From contig CAKOVI010000006.1 in NCBI GenBank assembly GCA_934121905.1, positions 1 through 64,000 of the forward strand: a stretch of DNA of 64,000 bases. Direction: 5' to 3'. The position numbers were made by a program, and so were the translations under genes. The stretch is from an uncultured Clostridia bacterium. GTDB taxonomy: Bacteria; Bacillota; Clostridia; TANB77; CAG-508. Under the pieces are notes generated by a model. It was not told where the DNA came from. It searched no databases and saw only the letters and a program-made list of their open reading frames with translations. Every line of letters starts with the position of its first letter. Positions within the stretch are counted from its first letter, which is position 1. This document shows positions 1 to 9,039 of the stretch, piece by piece.

Positions 1-593
1 TTTTCATCTTTATATGCTTTAAAACACATCTCAATTTGTTCATTATTTGTTTTTTCTTCTGCTAAATTATTGGGTATCTCATCTAATGAAAAATATTTAA
101 TTTCTGTCGTTTCAATATTTTCAATAAATTCTCCACCAATAACATTACATAATACAAATATTTTGCACACACCATAAGCATATATAGGTTTATTATGTTT
201 GTTTCTATCTTGGACTGCAATTATTTTAATTGTTTCTACATCTAATCCAGTTTCTTCTTTTACTTCCTTTATTGTATTACTTGCAACAGATTCTAAAACA
301 TCACACCAGCCACCAGGCAATGACCAAGTCCCATTATTTTCGTGAGTTAGTAAAATTTTATCATCTTTAAATATGGCAGCTCTTGTATCTATTTTAGGTG
401 TTTGATAACCATTTTCGTTGCAAAATAAATCTTTTACTTTTTCCAAGCTTATATTACTTTTTTCTTCTATTATTTCTGCTGCTATTTCTCTTAATCTTTC
501 ATATCTTTCTATATCATATACATTATCTGTATATGTAAGTCCTGCTTGTGCTAAACTTTGAATTTCTATTGCCCATTTTAACCACTTTTCCAT
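1..593 (-). CDS. Nudix hydrolase, N-terminal Nudix_hydro_N domain (3' end cut by window)
   Basis: I translated this directly; the gene begins at an ATG (complement of 591-593) and runs off the left window edge, giving about 197 codons. The protein starts MEKWLKWAIEIQSLAQAG, typical of the small helical domain found in front of some Nudix enzymes. The Nudix box lies around residues 105-130: GGWCDVLES, then KEVKEETGL. It follows G-x5-E-x7-[R]E-x2-EE-x-G except that the usual first Arg is Lys. Family members hydrolyse nucleoside diphosphate derivatives such as ADP-ribose; the substrate here cannot be told. Start and domain are clear. The C-terminal end is not in the window. Confidence 0.85.
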   Translation of the reverse strand, partial: MEKWLKWAIEIQSLAQAGLTYTDNVYDIERYERLREIAAEIIEEKSNISLEKVKDLFCNENGYQTPKIDTRAAIFKDDKILLTHENNGTWSLPGGWCDVLESVASNTIKEVKEETGLDVETIKIIAVQDRNKHNKPIYAYGVCKIFVLCNVIGGEFIENIETTEIKYFSLDEIPNNLAEEKTNNEQIEMCFKAYKDE

Positions 594-632
594 ACATAAA
601 TCTCCCCTACAACTTACTATTTGCATTTAACT

Positions 633-959
633 TTACTTTGTCAATTGATAACTTTGTTCTATCAATTCTTTTACCAATGTCTTGTCCACTTTTTCATCTA
701 TAATAATTGTATTCCAATGTTCTTTATTCATATGATAAGCAGGTATTATATAATCATAAGTATTTCTCAATATATCAGAATAATTTGGATCTGTCTTAAC
801 ATTAAGGTATAACTTATTATTTACATTCATTAATAATGCAAACCATTTTTTATTTTTACAATGTTTCATTGTTACAGATTCAAAGTCATCTGAAAATGGA
901 CAATCTTTATATGTATTTTCTAATGTTAAACAATATTTTATTATTTCTTTTTTATCCAT
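633..959 (-). CDS. MmcQ/YjbR-like DNA-binding fold protein
   Basis: Small single-domain protein of the MmcQ/YjbR family (DUF419 fold). The C-terminal half has the family signature PAYHMNKEHWNTI followed by a short helix ending KELIEQSYQLTK. The fold resembles a DNA-binding double-wing, but no biochemical role is established. I chose the inner ATG at 959 because AAGGAG lies eight bases before it, whereas the ATG eight codons upstream has no ribosome site. It lies head to tail with the Nudix gene and the phosphatase remnant on the same strand, so the three may be co-transcribed. Family assignment is firm; function is open. Confidence 0.85.
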   Translation of the reverse strand: MDKKEIIKYCLTLENTYKDCPFSDDFESVTMKHCKNKKWFALLMNVNNKLYLNVKTDPNYSDILRNTYDYIIPAYHMNKEHWNTIIIDEKVDKTLVKELIEQSYQLTK

Positions 960-1006
960 TAATTTTTCTCCTTGATTTTCCATAACACACTCCCTAAATT
1001 TGTTAT

Positions 1007-1446
1007 TTATCTATTATCTTTTAAACATTTCAAAAATCCATTACAGCCTTCAACTATATCATTAAATGTAATTTCAAAATTTCCAGTATACCACGGATCA
1101 GCAATATCTCTAGGAGTATCTGAAAAATCTAATAATCTATAAATCTTATTATCAACATCTTCCCCTACTATTCTTTTTAAATTTATAACATTTGATTTCT
1201 CTATACCAATAATATAATCATATTTTTTATAGTCTTCTGCTCTTAATTTTACTGCTTTTCTTTTTGTATTAGTTTATCACGAGTACCATAATGAATATCA
1301 TTTCCTATTTCTTCACTAGAAGTTGCTGAAGATTTTATATAAAATTCTTTTTCTAATCCTTGCTTTTTTACCATATCTTTGAGTACAAATTCTGCCATTG
1401 GAGAACGACATATATTGCCTAAACATACAAACATTACTTTTATCAT
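1007..1446 (-). pseudogene. Low-molecular-weight protein tyrosine phosphatase, frameshifted
   Basis: The N-terminal part begins MIKVMFVCLGNICRSPMAE, which carries the catalytic P-loop CxxxxxRS. It runs to GTRDKLIQ and then meets a stop in the reading frame. Reading on in another frame gives KRKAVKLRAEDYKKYDYII and later the general-acid motif DPWYTGNFEIT, ending at 1007. The junction lies near 1255-1270. Relative to usual family members about six residues are also missing between GTRDKL and AVKL, so this looks like a short out-of-frame deletion rather than a single homopolymer miscount. As written, the gene makes a 65-residue stub with the P-loop but no general-acid Asp, so the product should be inactive. 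Confidence 0.8.
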
Positions 1447-1540
1447 TATATTTCTCACTTTCTATATAAAAAGTTTTTATTGTTTTTTCCTTATGCTTGT
1501 GATTATAACACAAATAATAAAAAATATAAATAAAAAAAGA

Positions 1541-1580
1541 AAAAAGACCTGTATAATATCGAAAATTGATATTATACAGG
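1541..1580 (-). terminator. Hairpin with T-run (leftward)
   Basis: Perfect 13-bp arms at 1548-1560 and 1568-1580 with a 7-base loop. Read on the minus strand it is followed by TCTTTTTTTC, as in an intrinsic terminator. No gene ends directly upstream of it on that strand, so it may end a small RNA or a long WYL transcript. Confidence 0.6.
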
Positions 1581-1800
1581 ACTTATATTATCCATAAATT
1601 CAATTCCTTTCTGCATTTCTTATTTATTTTTTTCTTATGTTTTATATCTCACAATTATTTAGAGCATAAAAAAAGAACTAGGTTAAATATTTCCTAATTC
1701 AATAATTAATAGGTACTACTAAAACAAAAAAAGACTTAGATTATTTCTAACTCCTGATTCTCATTATATTAAATTGATAAGGCTATAATATCTCTGTCTA

Positions 1801-1950
1801 AACTAACATTACTATATTTTTTTCGTAGTAATGTTACCATAAGTTCTTGTAACTACTAGCCTTAACGGCTTTTCTAGCTATTTATTAGCTATCGTTTGAC
1901 TAACATTATTACTTTATAATTTATTACTTGTAATAATGTTAGTCTAGTCC
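1801..1950. repeat. Palindrome-rich non-coding stretch with paired TAACATTA arms
   Basis: The 550 bases between the phosphatase remnant and the WYL regulator have no convincing gene. They contain two hairpins built from related sequence: TAACATTACTA (1804-1814) pairs with 1826-1836, and GACTAACATTATTAC (1898-1912) pairs with 1930-1944. Between them is a smaller TAGCTA repeat. The shared ACTAACATTA core could also pair between the two hairpins, so alternative folds are possible. It could be a structured RNA or a decayed insertion; I cannot decide. Confidence 0.45.
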
Positions 1951-2013
1951 AAGATATTTATTTCTAAAATCAATTTTAAAAATGAGTCATAAAACCTATA
2001 TGGTCACATAATG

Positions 2014-3009
2014 CTAGTTTTGATATCTTTTTAAGGCATTTTTTATAATGTCTTTCATTTCATCTCTTAATTTTTCTGGTCTGACAACTTCAACCATATC
2101 CATATTTCTCATAGCCCACATTTTAAATCCCATTGTATTTGAATCTACTACTAATTTGAAAAAATCATCATTTCCTGATATTTTCTCAATAGTGACATTT
2201 TTGCCAAAAGTATCAAATATAGTATTTAAAAGGCGGTTGTTACAAATTGCTTCAATTTCTTCTTTCTTACCGCCAAACATCTCAACAGTAGATTCCGCAA
2301 AATCTTTGATTTGAGATGTTGTTTTTTTAATAGTTATTTTTTCATTTAACTCTTGTACATTTTTCATTCTGTCTAATCTGTAATGATAGAATTTATCTTG
2401 TCCATCTTTTATTCCTATTAAATAAAATTCTTGTTTGTTATATACAATTGCAAAAGGCGAAACAATTGGTATACTTACTATTTGTTTTTCTAATTTGTTT
2501 TTTATTTCATATTTCCAATATTCAAATTTAATTTTATGTTTATTATAAATACTGTTAGAAATATCTTCTATATTTTTTATTACTTCTGCATTCTCTGTTT
2601 TGCTATTTACAGAATATATTTGATAATCTTTCAATTTTTTATTTTCATATACTGTTTGCATGTTTTTGCATTTTTTTATGATTTCTTTAGCTATATTTGG
2701 TACAATATAATTTGCATAACTAAAATTATCGATTATTGCTCTAATCTCTCCAGGCTCAAAATCTGTTTCGGGATTCCTATTAATGTAATATCCTTTTCCA
2801 TTGTCTTCTCTTGTACTTATATCATAGGTTAATTTATATTTTAGCAAATTTATATTTCTCCTTATTGTTCTTGTGTCTATTTCAACATCATATATTTCTC
2901 TGATTTTTCTTTGTATTTCCGCAACAGTAAGCATGTGTTCCTCGTCACTGTATTTTTTTAATACATTTAATATATACAATATATTTCCATTTTTTTCATA
3001 CAAATCCAT
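2014..3009 (-). CDS. WYL-domain transcriptional regulator
   Basis: 331 residues. Residues 1-60 form a winged helix (TVAEIQRKIREIYDVEID, then TRTIRRNINLLK). Residues about 145-225 are the WYL domain, with SPFAIVYNKQEFYLIGIKDG and HYRLDRM in the usual positions. A C-terminal WCX-like extension holds the characteristic GFKMWAMRNMDMVEVVRPEKLRDEM. WYL domains sense ligands, possibly nucleic acids, and often control stress or phage-defence genes. It stands alone, 262 bases downstream of the metalloprotease gene, and could regulate the neighbouring rho-linked cassette; that link is only inferred from position. Confidence 0.85.
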   Translation of the reverse strand: MDLYEKNGNILYILNVLKKYSDEEHMLTVAEIQRKIREIYDVEIDTRTIRRNINLLKYKLTYDISTREDNGKGYYINRNPETDFEPGEIRAIIDNFSYANYIVPNIAKEIIKKCKNMQTVYENKKLKDYQIYSVNSKTENAEVIKNIEDISNSIYNKHKIKFEYWKYEIKNKLEKQIVSIPIVSPFAIVYNKQEFYLIGIKDGQDKFYHYRLDRMKNVQELNEKITIKKTTSQIKDFAESTVEMFGGKKEEIEAICNNRLLNTIFDTFGKNVTIEKISGNDDFFKLVVDSNTMGFKMWAMRNMDMVEVVRPEKLRDEMKDIIKNALKRYQN

Positions 3010-3271
3010 AATAGTTCTCCCTTAACATTATCTTAACTTTATTATTCTCTTCAAAATTTTTTCAATTCAATTTACATTTTAGTATATAGTTATTTGATTC
3101 CATTTTCCATGCCTTCTTCCAGACTAAAAAATATTGTTGGTTTATGTTATTTTATTGCTACATTGCTTAATATATTCTGAACCAGTGTTGTCATGTCAAT
3201 TTTTTAGCATAAAAATATTGAGGCAGAAAAGCTTCACGTTTTTTCTCCTCAACCATTGATATTTAGCTATT

Positions 3272-4855
3272 TTATACAGTTCTTCCTTGTCTAGTATTAA
3301 TTCTATCATTAATCTTCTTTAAATATGTAAATAACTCTGGATGATTTTTTCCATTTTCGCCAATCCACCATTCTATATCAGACTTTTCACTATAGGTATA
3401 ACTAGATATAAATTCAACATCTTTCATATAATTCTCTAAATCAAATCCATTTGTTGAATTTATACTATAATTAATCTTTCCACTTTTACTATATATAAAT
3501 TGGCAAGTACAAAATTCATTCATTTTAATTTCAAAAATATCGTTATTTTCAGTATCCTTAAATTGTCGAATTCGTTTTCCATCAATCGTATATCCATAAA
3601 TTTTTGAATCAGATGTACTAAATAAATAACAATGAATTTTACTTTTATCTTCATCAATTTTATAATATGAAACTTCTGAAAAATCTATTTGAGGATGTTC
3701 TTTTAATAAAACTCCAATTATAGGATAACGAAATGCATCATATATTGATTTATCTGGGTTAGCATCCATTTCTCTAAAATAATCAAAAATATATCCATAG
3801 TTTTGAGCAAATATATTTAGATAAAATGATGGATTTTTTTTGTACAAATTATATAATGATGTTGCTGTTTGATTTTTATCCTGAACAAATAATTTTGATA
3901 CATTATACATATTTTTTAATACATCTAATCTTATATGTAACCTATTTAATATTTCTTTTATTTCATTAAAATTTACTCCATTTTTTAATAATTTATCAAT
4001 ATCTTTTCCCATACTATTATAATATGCTAAATACATTGTAATAATACAATCATGGTTACCATCAGTATATGTCTGAAAAATTCTATATTTATTTTCAAAA
4101 TCTTCTAATGTATTAATTTCACCTAATGCTCTTGAAAAATTATTAAAAATCATTCTAGCATTTCTTTGAATCGTATAATTATTATTGTTATGTAATTTTT
4201 TTCCATTCCCCATATTGTATACTTCATTATCCTTACCGCATAAATCTCTAAAGGCAAATTCTATTTCTTCATAATTCATGCCTTTTTTATTAATATAATC
4301 CTTAAATTTATCTGGTTCATAAAAATAATAATAAAGTATTTCCTTTTTTCCTAATATGTTTATCAGCCTTCTAATTTGTTCTACAACAGTTCTATATCCA
4401 GAAATTAAATCCTTTCTATCAGTTTCAAATTTTTCATTTCTAATTTGAGTCAAATATTCTGTCATAGCTTCATTGAGTCCCATTCCATAAGAATTTTTTA
4501 AATACGAAAATCCCAACATGATTTCTTTTCCATGCTCATCTCTAATTGAAGTTATTGCATGTAACAATTCATGAAAAAGAAGATATTTTGTATATTTTTC
4601 ATTTGTTATAAATTCCTCTATTAAATATACAACTCCATTATCAGCATATCTTCCATCTAATATTTTATTATCAAATTTTTCAATTATTTTTATATTTCCA
4701 AATATATTGGCTTTCATTCGTGCTATTACTTCTTCAGTAGGTACTATATCACCAAAACATTCTTGGAATTCTATAACAAAATTAGTAAACATTTTTACTG
4801 TGTATTCATCGTCAAATTTTTTTCTTAATTCCTCTTCAATTTTTTTCTTTTCCAT
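3272..4855 (-). CDS. Putative HExxH zinc metalloprotease, otherwise unrecognised
   Basis: 527 residues, apparently soluble, with no signal peptide. A zinc-protease motif LLFHELLHAIT puts HELLH at residues 95-99. About 30 residues later comes GLNEAMTEYLTQIR (Glu129 and Glu133), which fits the third ligand helix of gluzincins. The remaining 380 residues are helical and I do not recognise them; the last 130 look beta-rich. It is the last member of the leftward run that starts at rho, 56 bases after the 107-residue gene. The catalytic motif is seen directly. The substrate and any autoproteolytic or toxin-like role are unknown. Confidence 0.65.
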   Translation of the reverse strand: MEKKKIEEELRKKFDDEYTVKMFTNFVIEFQECFGDIVPTEEVIARMKANIFGNIKIIEKFDNKILDGRYADNGVVYLIEEFITNEKYTKYLLFHELLHAITSIRDEHGKEIMLGFSYLKNSYGMGLNEAMTEYLTQIRNEKFETDRKDLISGYRTVVEQIRRLINILGKKEILYYYFYEPDKFKDYINKKGMNYEEIEFAFRDLCGKDNEVYNMGNGKKLHNNNNYTIQRNARMIFNNFSRALGEINTLEDFENKYRIFQTYTDGNHDCIITMYLAYYNSMGKDIDKLLKNGVNFNEIKEILNRLHIRLDVLKNMYNVSKLFVQDKNQTATSLYNLYKKNPSFYLNIFAQNYGYIFDYFREMDANPDKSIYDAFRYPIIGVLLKEHPQIDFSEVSYYKIDEDKSKIHCYLFSTSDSKIYGYTIDGKRIRQFKDTENNDIFEIKMNEFCTCQFIYSKSGKINYSINSTNGFDLENYMKDVEFISSYTYSEKSDIEWWIGENGKNHPELFTYLKKINDRINTRQGRTV

Positions 4856-4911
4856 AAATACCTATTTTTTCTCCTCTATAATTCAAAAGAACTTGTTTCT
4901 TAGGAATATCA

Positions 4912-5235
4912 CTATTTTTCTTCTATTTCAATTTTTTTGCATTTAACGTAAAAATAATCTAATTCTTCTGATTCTTCAAAATTTTCTTTTGTTGCAAATG
5001 TATATATTCCATTTTCACAAATAAAAAGTGTATTATATATTATATAATCTCCATCCACTCCGTATTTAAAATTTTCAATATCTTCAAATATCATTTTTAC
5101 TTTATAATCATCATAACATTTAAATGTTACTTCTATTTTTAACTTTTCTTCATTTTTCACGATAAATTCTGATATATATGAATCATGTAACTCATTATAT
5201 TTTTCTTTAAATTTTTTTAAATCTACCATATGCAA
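4912..5235 (-). CDS. Hypothetical protein, small beta-rich
   Basis: 107 residues with no signal peptide or membrane segment. It begins MHMVDLKKFKEKYNELHDSY; the inner ATG (MVDLKK, two codons on) is an equally good start. Strand-like stretches (KLKIEVTFKCYDDYKVKMIF) are followed by acidic turns and a basic tail. It lies 16 bases after the Sel1/transglutaminase gene and 56 before the metalloprotease. A small protein in such a position could be a partner or inhibitor of either, but nothing in the sequence proves it. Confidence 0.6.
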   Translation of the reverse strand: MHMVDLKKFKEKYNELHDSYISEFIVKNEEKLKIEVTFKCYDDYKVKMIFEDIENFKYGVDGDYIIYNTLFICENGIYTFATKENFEESEELDYFYVKCKKIEIEEK

Positions 5236-5251
5236 AACTCCTTATTACTTT

Positions 5252-6580
5252 TTACTCAAATTCTAACGTTTTATATTTATCTAAACATTTATTATATTTT
5301 TTAATTAATTCTTCTTTCGGATATGAAAATTCACTAGGATATTTTTCATTTCCTTTAATAAATTTGTCATGATTGATATGCATATTTGTCATATCTTCCT
5401 CCGATAATAAGCAATACAACATATTTTTATCTTTTTTTATAAATTGACCGTCTGTAGTTGGGTCTGTATAATACCAATTTTCACCTATTTTAACTTGTAA
5501 AAAAATATGCGATGCAGATGAGACTAGCCTTGTTTTTATCCCTTTAATTTCTAATGCATTTCTAAGTAATTCCACAAAACCTCCACATACACATCTCTTA
5601 TATAATAGAGCATTGGTTAAATTTCTGGCTGTATATAAATTAGAAGAAGCAAGTGCATTTTTTTCAGATTTAAAATCATAGTTTATATTTTTACCTATTT
5701 TTACATAGATTTGCATAAAAACGTCTAATTCATTACTTTTTTCTTCATTTAAATCATCAATATCATTTAGAAATCCTGTTATTCTTTCTTTTAAAGATTT
5801 TATATCTTCAATACTATATAAAGTATTTACATCTTTAACAGCATTTGTAGTTTTTATGAATATTGCACCGTATTCATTTGATAATTCATCTATATCAAAA
5901 TCCTTTAATTCTCCTATATTATCTATTGCTTTGATTTTTCTTCCATTTAACTTTTCTAATATATTCAAAACATATTCCTCACAAGCATTTCCGCTTTCAT
6001 AACTTTGCAAATATTTTTCTCTAATTATATCTATATCACTTTCATAATTTTGAAGAAGATATAAAAATGCCAATCTATTTTTAGCAGTAGGGATTTTTAC
6101 TTTTTCATAGTATTCCATTGCCTTTGGAATGTCCTTTAGCTTTTTATCTTCACATTCATAAATATTGCCAATTTTAAATTGTGCATACATATATCCTCTA
6201 TCATTTTTATTAACTCGTTTAAAACATTCCATGGCCTTATCGTAATCTATTTGGGAGCCTAAACCATACATATAAAGATCTCCTAAGAAAAAATATGCTT
6301 GAGTAATGTTATGTTTAATAGCATCATTTAATAAAGCATAAGACAACTTGTAATTTGGTTTTCCTACAATTTCTTCATTTTGATAGATTAATGCTAAGTT
6401 AATAATGCTTGAATCGTATATCCCACATTCTATAGCCTTAAAATACCATTTTATTGCTTCAGTATAATTTTTAGATGTACCATATCCTACTTCATAAGCA
6501 AATCCTAAAAGATTATATACTTCTTTATTTCCGGATAAAGCACTTGATAATAATTCTTTAAATTCCTCTTGTTTATTCAT
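5252..6580 (-). CDS. Sel1-repeat protein with C-terminal transglutaminase-like cysteine domain
   Basis: 442 residues from the ATG at 6580, which follows GAGAGG; a TTG four codons upstream is less likely. Residues 1-205 are Sel1/TPR-like helical repeats (LLGFAYEVGYGTSKNYTEAI, then LGDLYMYGLGSQIDYDKAM). Residues about 285-400 look like a transglutaminase-like papain-fold domain: CVCGGFVELLRNAL (Cys330/332), SASHIFLQVKI (His358) and YYTDPTTDG (Asp373) supply a Cys-His-Asp triad. Such domains act as proteases or cross-linkers. Sel1 repeats usually bind proteins. It is in a tight unit with the metalloprotease and two unknown genes. Both domain calls are good; the biological role is not known. Confidence 0.75.
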   Translation of the reverse strand: MNKQEEFKELLSSALSGNKEVYNLLGFAYEVGYGTSKNYTEAIKWYFKAIECGIYDSSIINLALIYQNEEIVGKPNYKLSYALLNDAIKHNITQAYFFLGDLYMYGLGSQIDYDKAMECFKRVNKNDRGYMYAQFKIGNIYECEDKKLKDIPKAMEYYEKVKIPTAKNRLAFLYLLQNYESDIDIIREKYLQSYESGNACEEYVLNILEKLNGRKIKAIDNIGELKDFDIDELSNEYGAIFIKTTNAVKDVNTLYSIEDIKSLKERITGFLNDIDDLNEEKSNELDVFMQIYVKIGKNINYDFKSEKNALASSNLYTARNLTNALLYKRCVCGGFVELLRNALEIKGIKTRLVSSASHIFLQVKIGENWYYTDPTTDGQFIKKDKNMLYCLLSEEDMTNMHINHDKFIKGNEKYPSEFSYPKEELIKKYNKCLDKYKTLEFE

Positions 6581-6598
6581 AAAACCTCTCAAATAATT

Positions 6599-7129
6599 TT
6601 ATACCTTACTATCTGATTCCAATAAATTCTGAATAAATCCAGAAAAATATGATAATCTTTCATTGTCAACTTGTCCATAGTTCTTATGGCTTCTTTTATT
6701 ATTTTCTAAATAAAATTCGCCCACAACCCATACTTCTTTTTCTTGAAAAATATTTTCGCTGTATTCAAGAGTAAAATACCTTGGAATATTTGGTGTCAAC
6801 GCAAGTGCAACATATTTGCTTGCTGCATCTTTATATTGATAATCTGGAAATGAAAAATAGAAAACAAAAATATTATTATCGGTAATATTAAATGTAATAT
6901 TAAAATCATCGCGAGTTATATTTTTGTTAATATCTTTAATTGTGATTTTGTCAATTTTCTTTAGTTCGCTGGCCAATTTGTTCCATTCTGAAAACAAATA
7001 ATCTTTCATATTTTCTGGACCACTTTTTAATATTTCATTGAATTTAGCCCAATTATAGAATATTTCATTAAATAATCTGACATTAGTAAATTGATACTGT
7101 ATACTTGTTTCTAATCTCTTATTATTCAT
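6599..7129 (-). CDS. Hypothetical protein in the rho transcription unit
   Basis: 176 residues from the ATG at 7129. That start was chosen because TAAGGA, overlapping the rho stop codon, sits nine bases before it, while the ATG at 7138 would have no spacing. The protein mixes helix (RLFNEIFYNWAKFNEILK) with strands (NFNITFNITDNNIFVFYFSF). It shows no membrane segment or catalytic motif that I recognise. It begins within 15 bases of the end of rho and lies 18 bases before the Sel1/transglutaminase gene, so it is very probably translated from the rho mRNA. Confidence 0.6.
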   Translation of the reverse strand: MNNKRLETSIQYQFTNVRLFNEIFYNWAKFNEILKSGPENMKDYLFSEWNKLASELKKIDKITIKDINKNITRDDFNITFNITDNNIFVFYFSFPDYQYKDAASKYVALALTPNIPRYFTLEYSENIFQEKEVWVVGEFYLENNKRSHKNYGQVDNERLSYFSGFIQNLLESDSKV

Positions 7130-7141
7130 TTTTACCATTCC

Positions 7142-8542
7142 TTATTTACTATATCTATATAAATCCAACTCTAATTTTTGCAAAAGCTCTTCATTATTTC
7201 TAGTTGTTTTTATAACATTTAAAATTTGCTCTGTACTTTCTGCAGCTGACATATTACTCATTGCTTTTCTAATTAGTTCTGCAACTTTTAACTCTTTTGG
7301 AGTAAGTAATAAATCTTCACGTCTAGTGTTAGATCTATTAATATCAATTGCTGGGAATATTCTTCTTTCTGCCAAACTTCTGTCAAGTAATACTTCCATA
7401 TTTCCTGTTCCTTTAAATTCTTCGAATATAACATCATCCATTCTACTTCCAGTTTCTGTTAAGGCAGTTGCAAGGATTGTTAAGCTTCCCCCATTTTCTA
7501 TGTTACGAGCTGCTCCAAAGAATTTTTTTGGTTTATGTAGTGATGCAGGATCAATACCTCCTGATAATGTTCTTCCAGATGCTGGTACAACTAGGTTATA
7601 TGCTCTTGCAAGTCTTGTTATACTGTCTAATAATATTACAACATCTCTTCCCTGTTCTACAAGTCTTTTTGCTCTTTCTATTACCATTTCTGCAACTTTT
7701 GCATGATGTTCTGGTAATTCGTCAAATGTTGAATATACAACTTGACCTTTTATAGAACGTTTCATATCTGTAACTTCTTCTGGTCTTTCATCTATAAGTA
7801 ACATTATAAGTTCACATTCTGGATTGTTTGTTGTTATACTATTTGCTATTTCTTTTAATAATGTTGTTTTTCCAGCTTTAGGCTGAGCAACTATTAATCC
7901 TCTTTGTCCTTTACCTATTGGTGAAATTATATCTATCATTCTGGTTGCATAATTTGTAGATATTGTTTCTAATTTTAGTCTTTCATCTGGATATATTGGT
8001 GTTAAATCTTCAAATCTTATTCTTCTTGCTGCTTTTTCTGGATGTTCTCCATTTACTTCACCAACAAATATTAAAGATGGGAATTTTTCTCCTTCTTTAC
8101 ATCTTGATATTCCTTTTACTAAATCTCCTGTTGTTAATCTAAATCTTCTTATTTGAACAGGTGAAATATATACATCTTTTGGACTTGATAAGTAGTTATC
8201 TCCCCTTAAAAATCCATATCCATCAGGTAATACTTCTAATATACCTTCAATTATTTCGTCTTCTTCATTATTTACTTGATATGCAACTGCATTTGCTTCT
8301 TCTAGTTTTTCTACTTCGTCATCTGAAGCGTCATACCTACGACGTGGCTCTTCTTTTTCTTCCATTACTATATCGTCATCTTCATCATCTTCTAGTTCTT
8401 CTATTTCTTCAAACTTGTTGCTTTGAATACTTTTTAGTACTTCTATAAGTTCTTCTTTTTTTAATTTTGATATATTTCTTATATTGTTTTCTTTTGCTAA
8501 TTTTTTTAATTCTAATAATGTTAAACTTTCTAAATCTGGCAT
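7142..8542 (-). CDS. rho: Transcription termination factor Rho
   Basis: 466 residues. Order of domains: Rho_N SAP-like helix bundle (residues 1-40, LTLLELKKLAKENNI); an acidic linker rich in E and D (45-100); the cold-shock-like RNA-binding domain (about 100-160, VLPDGYGFLRGDNYL); then the RecA-like ATPase. The Walker A is AQPKAGKTTLL near residue 220, Walker B is VVILLDSITRLARAYN, and the R-loop region GRTLSGGIDPASLHKPKKFF is intact. Rho is a hexameric RNA helicase that ends untranslated transcripts. The ATG follows AAGGAG. A promoter at 8615-8643 makes rho the first gene of a leftward unit that continues into four unfamiliar genes. Confidence 0.97.
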   Translation of the reverse strand: MPDLESLTLLELKKLAKENNIRNISKLKKEELIEVLKSIQSNKFEEIEELEDDEDDDIVMEEKEEPRRRYDASDDEVEKLEEANAVAYQVNNEEDEIIEGILEVLPDGYGFLRGDNYLSSPKDVYISPVQIRRFRLTTGDLVKGISRCKEGEKFPSLIFVGEVNGEHPEKAARRIRFEDLTPIYPDERLKLETISTNYATRMIDIISPIGKGQRGLIVAQPKAGKTTLLKEIANSITTNNPECELIMLLIDERPEEVTDMKRSIKGQVVYSTFDELPEHHAKVAEMVIERAKRLVEQGRDVVILLDSITRLARAYNLVVPASGRTLSGGIDPASLHKPKKFFGAARNIENGGSLTILATALTETGSRMDDVIFEEFKGTGNMEVLLDRSLAERRIFPAIDINRSNTRREDLLLTPKELKVAELIRKAMSNMSAAESTEQILNVIKTTRNNEELLQKLELDLYRYSK

Positions 8543-8614
8543 ATTTAATATTCTCCTTTTTTGATTTTAATTTTTTGGGATTATTTATAGAAAAAAATCT
8601 AAACTTGTTTTTGC

Positions 8615-8643
8615 ATTATATCACAAAAACGAACATTTGTGAA
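8615..8643 (-). promoter_or_regulatory. Sigma-A promoter for rho
   Basis: On the minus strand TTCACA (8638-8643) and TATAAT (8615-8620) are 17 bases apart, about 75 bases before the rho start codon. The -10 is perfect and the -35 is weak. Confidence 0.55.
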
Positions 8644-8652
8644 GTAAAACAA

Positions 8653-8690
8653 TAAAAAAGCCTTGAAAAATTTAAAATTCAAGGGCTTTA
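8653..8690 (-). terminator. Terminator after divIC
   Basis: Arms 8657-8667 and 8678-8689 form a GC-containing stem overlapping the divIC stop codon. On the minus strand it is followed by TTTTTTATT. It isolates the yabP-yabQ-divIC unit from rho. Confidence 0.8.
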
Positions 8691-8963
8691 ATTTTCGCCG
8701 TCTACATAAACTCTTTCATTTGGCAAGTACATATCTAACTTTTCTCTGGCTATTGCTTCTATATATTCTGGTGAATTTACATTTGCTTTTTCTTCGTTTA
8801 ATTTGTCCTGATATTCTTTTGCTTCTGATATTTGTGTTTTTAGGTTGTTTTCTTGTTCATCATATGTGTTTAAAATTTTTTGCTGTTTTATAAATGTTAT
8901 TATGGCATATATTAAAATAGCTATAAATACAATTTTTTTTAATAATTTGTTTTTGTTCTTCAT
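8688..8963 (-). CDS. divIC: FtsB/DivIC-family septum formation initiator
   Basis: 91 residues: a short basic N-terminus, one membrane helix (residues 8-25, LKKIVFIAILIYAIITF), then a heptad coiled coil (YDEQENNLKTQISEAKEYQ) and the C-terminal EAIAREKLDMYLPNERVYV typical of the family. DivIC bridges divisome proteins on the outside of the membrane and is needed for septum formation. In many Firmicutes divIC follows yabP and yabQ, exactly as here. The usual next gene, spoIIE, is not downstream; rho is instead. Confidence 0.88.
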   Translation of the reverse strand: MKNKNKLLKKIVFIAILIYAIITFIKQQKILNTYDEQENNLKTQISEAKEYQDKLNEEKANVNSPEYIEAIAREKLDMYLPNERVYVDGEN

Positions 8964-9039
8964 AAGTGTCCCATCTTTCTATTATTTTTCCTTTTTAATA
9001 TTAATATTCTCCATTAAATCGCAAAATCCTCCTTTTTAG

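Noticed and set aside
1740..1860. Minus-strand reading LQELMVTLLRKKYSNVSLDR ending at a stop, reminiscent of Spo0E-like short phosphatases
   Set aside because: Fewer than 30 codons, no ribosome site, stops just upstream, and it overlaps hairpin sequence. Likeness to Spo0E is too weak to list as a gene.
7326..7755. Plus-strand open frames opposite rho
   Set aside because: They are antisense shadows of a highly conserved gene, with no ribosome site and unnatural composition.
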